DNA of 43,014 nt from positions 1-43,014 of the forward strand of contig JACWEE010000005.1 of the NCBI GenBank assembly GCA_014653665.1, given 5' to 3'. Below the pieces are notes generated by a model. The model searched no databases. It saw only the letters and a list, made by a program, of their open reading frames with translations, and was not told the origin of the DNA. The translations under genes were made by a program, and so were the position numbers. Positions 42,298-43,014 of the stretch are shown piece after piece; the first letter of the stretch is position 1, and every line of letters begins with the position of its first letter. The stretch is from Pelagibacterales bacterium SAG-MED34 (GTDB lineage: Bacteria > Pseudomonadota > Alphaproteobacteria > Pelagibacterales > Pelagibacteraceae).

Positions 42298-43014
42298 CCT
42301 TTGCTTACACCTTCAATTCCAGCTCTAACACATTCTGCTACAAAAGTAGAAGTATATAAAGATAATGCTAGGACTAATGCTATTAATTCAGGTGGTAAAC
42401 TTATTCCACCTTCGTATATATAAGAAATTTTTGATAATTTTTTAAGCTCAGGTAATTCAAATCCTAAAGATACTCCGCCAAATAAAAAAGACAAAAGAGG
42501 CAAAACAATTAATAGAGCTAATGAATAAAGGAGAACTGGAATTTGTTTACCTTGAGTGTCTCTTAATTTACTTGCATAATTCCTTAATACAATGATTGAA
42601 ATTATTGCTGCAAGACCACAATATAAAAATACATTCAAATTTTCCCACACCATTGATGGTATGTAATAGCCTTTTACTGTCATATAAGTTACCCCAAACC
42701 ATGCGTTAGCTTTCTCTGGCATTGGTAAAGCTCTAAGAGCTGCGTAATACCAAAAGAAGATTTGTAACAGTAAAGGAATATTTCTAAAAAATTCGACGTA
42801 CCATGCAGCTGAGTTTTTTATTAGATAATTCGATGATAATCTTGCTACACCAATAATAACACCTAGTATTGTACAAATAATTATACTTATAAAAGAAACT
42901 AACAAAGTATTTAAAAGTCCAACTAGAAAAGCACGGGAATAAGAGTCTGATCCACTATATTCAATTAAAGAAAATTGAACATCAAATGAAGACTCTTGTG
43001 ATAAAAAATCAAAA
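42297..43014 (-). CDS. aapQ: Amino-acid ABC permease AapQ, second copy of start plus middle part (inverted)
   Basis: Read on the minus strand from the window end, the frame is open and gives a clean AapQ sequence. It first repeats the F-D-F-L-S-Q to Y-S-R-A-F-L-V-G-L segment, then continues through L-L-V-S-F, G-V-I-I-G-V-A-R-L-S, Y-V-E-F-F-R-N-I-P-L-L-L-Q and W-Y-Y-A-A-L, to A-E-C-V-R-A-G-I-E-G-V-S-K-G-Q near 42294. This covers several permease helices but stops just before the E-A-A coupling loop. Below 42297 the frame runs on to 42138 with no family match because it crosses the repeat in the wrong direction. Real protein; orientation doubtful. Confidence 0.85.
42919..43014 (-). repeat. 96-bp perfect inverted repeat, right copy at the window end
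   Basis: Exact reverse complement of 42202-42297. The 621 bases between the copies (42298-42918) are aapQ sequence in the orientation opposite to the start of the gene. The repeat reaches the last base of the window. Confidence 0.95.

Noticed and set aside
42202-43014. Insertion sequence or phase-variable invertase cassette
   Set aside because: The repeats are ordinary aapQ coding sequence, there is no transposase or recombinase gene nearby, and the inverted part is simply the rest of aapQ.
1-43014. CRISPR array, prophage, biosynthetic cluster or new defence system
   Set aside because: No regularly spaced repeats, nucleases, phage structural genes or unknown gene cassettes were seen; all but one gene belong to recognised core families.

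Overview
This window comes from the chromosome of a SAR11-clade alphaproteobacterium (Candidatus Pelagibacter-like). The DNA is very AT-rich, only about 1.6% lies between genes, most neighbours overlap by 1-17 bases or nearly touch, and the proteins are lysine/asparagine/isoleucine-rich. The gene order is a thinned version of the conserved alphaproteobacterial core clusters. No phage, transposon, CRISPR array, rRNA or genomic island is visible, and no stretch longer than about 130 bases lacks a gene.

Layout. 1-5626 (+): end of proS, a frameshifted lolC/E permease gene, lolD and dnaE. 5627-17407 (+): a structured leader, then rpsB-tsf-frr-uppS-cdsA-dxr-bamA-skp-lpxD-fabZ-lpxA-lpxI-lpxB. This run joins translation factors, isoprenoid and phospholipid precursors, outer-membrane protein assembly and lipid A synthesis. 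17390-24798 (-): ppiD-trpE-trpG-trpD-trpC, then lexA with its own SOS-type promoter, then gltX. 24860-32725 (+): tpiA-secG-pyrG-kdsA-eno-ftsB-lipA-ratA and a secreted alginate-lyase-like protein. 32718-34781 (-): ispDF-pgpA-pncC. 34819-40741 (+): ntrY-ntrX-trkA-trkH. Then tRNA-Arg(UCU), and aapJ plus the start of aapQ from a general amino-acid ABC importer.

The genes work together in a few themes. Envelope building is covered by lipid A (lpxD/A/I/B, fabZ), KDO (kdsA), BamA/Skp/PpiD, Lol lipoprotein export, undecaprenyl-PP synthase and CdsA/PgpA. The isoprenoid MEP pathway is represented by dxr and ispDF. The end of the window couples a nitrogen-type two-component system (NtrYX) with potassium uptake and amino-acid uptake.

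Main points for a second look. (1) The right end carries a perfect 96-bp inverted repeat that turns aapQ back on itself; this is most likely a chimeric or assembly fold-back, less likely a real inversion. (2) lolC/E is split by one extra A in an A9 run. (3) The rpsB leader can form a pseudoknot next to the start codon. (4) An exact alphaproteobacterial LexA box lies in the lexA promoter. (5) A signal-peptide protein has the His/Arg/Tyr spacing of PL5 alginate lyases. (6) A strong hairpin terminator separates aapJ from aapQ, and a long hairpin lies in the aapJ leader. (7) Several genes usually present in these clusters are missing. I found no convincing wholly new multi-gene system.
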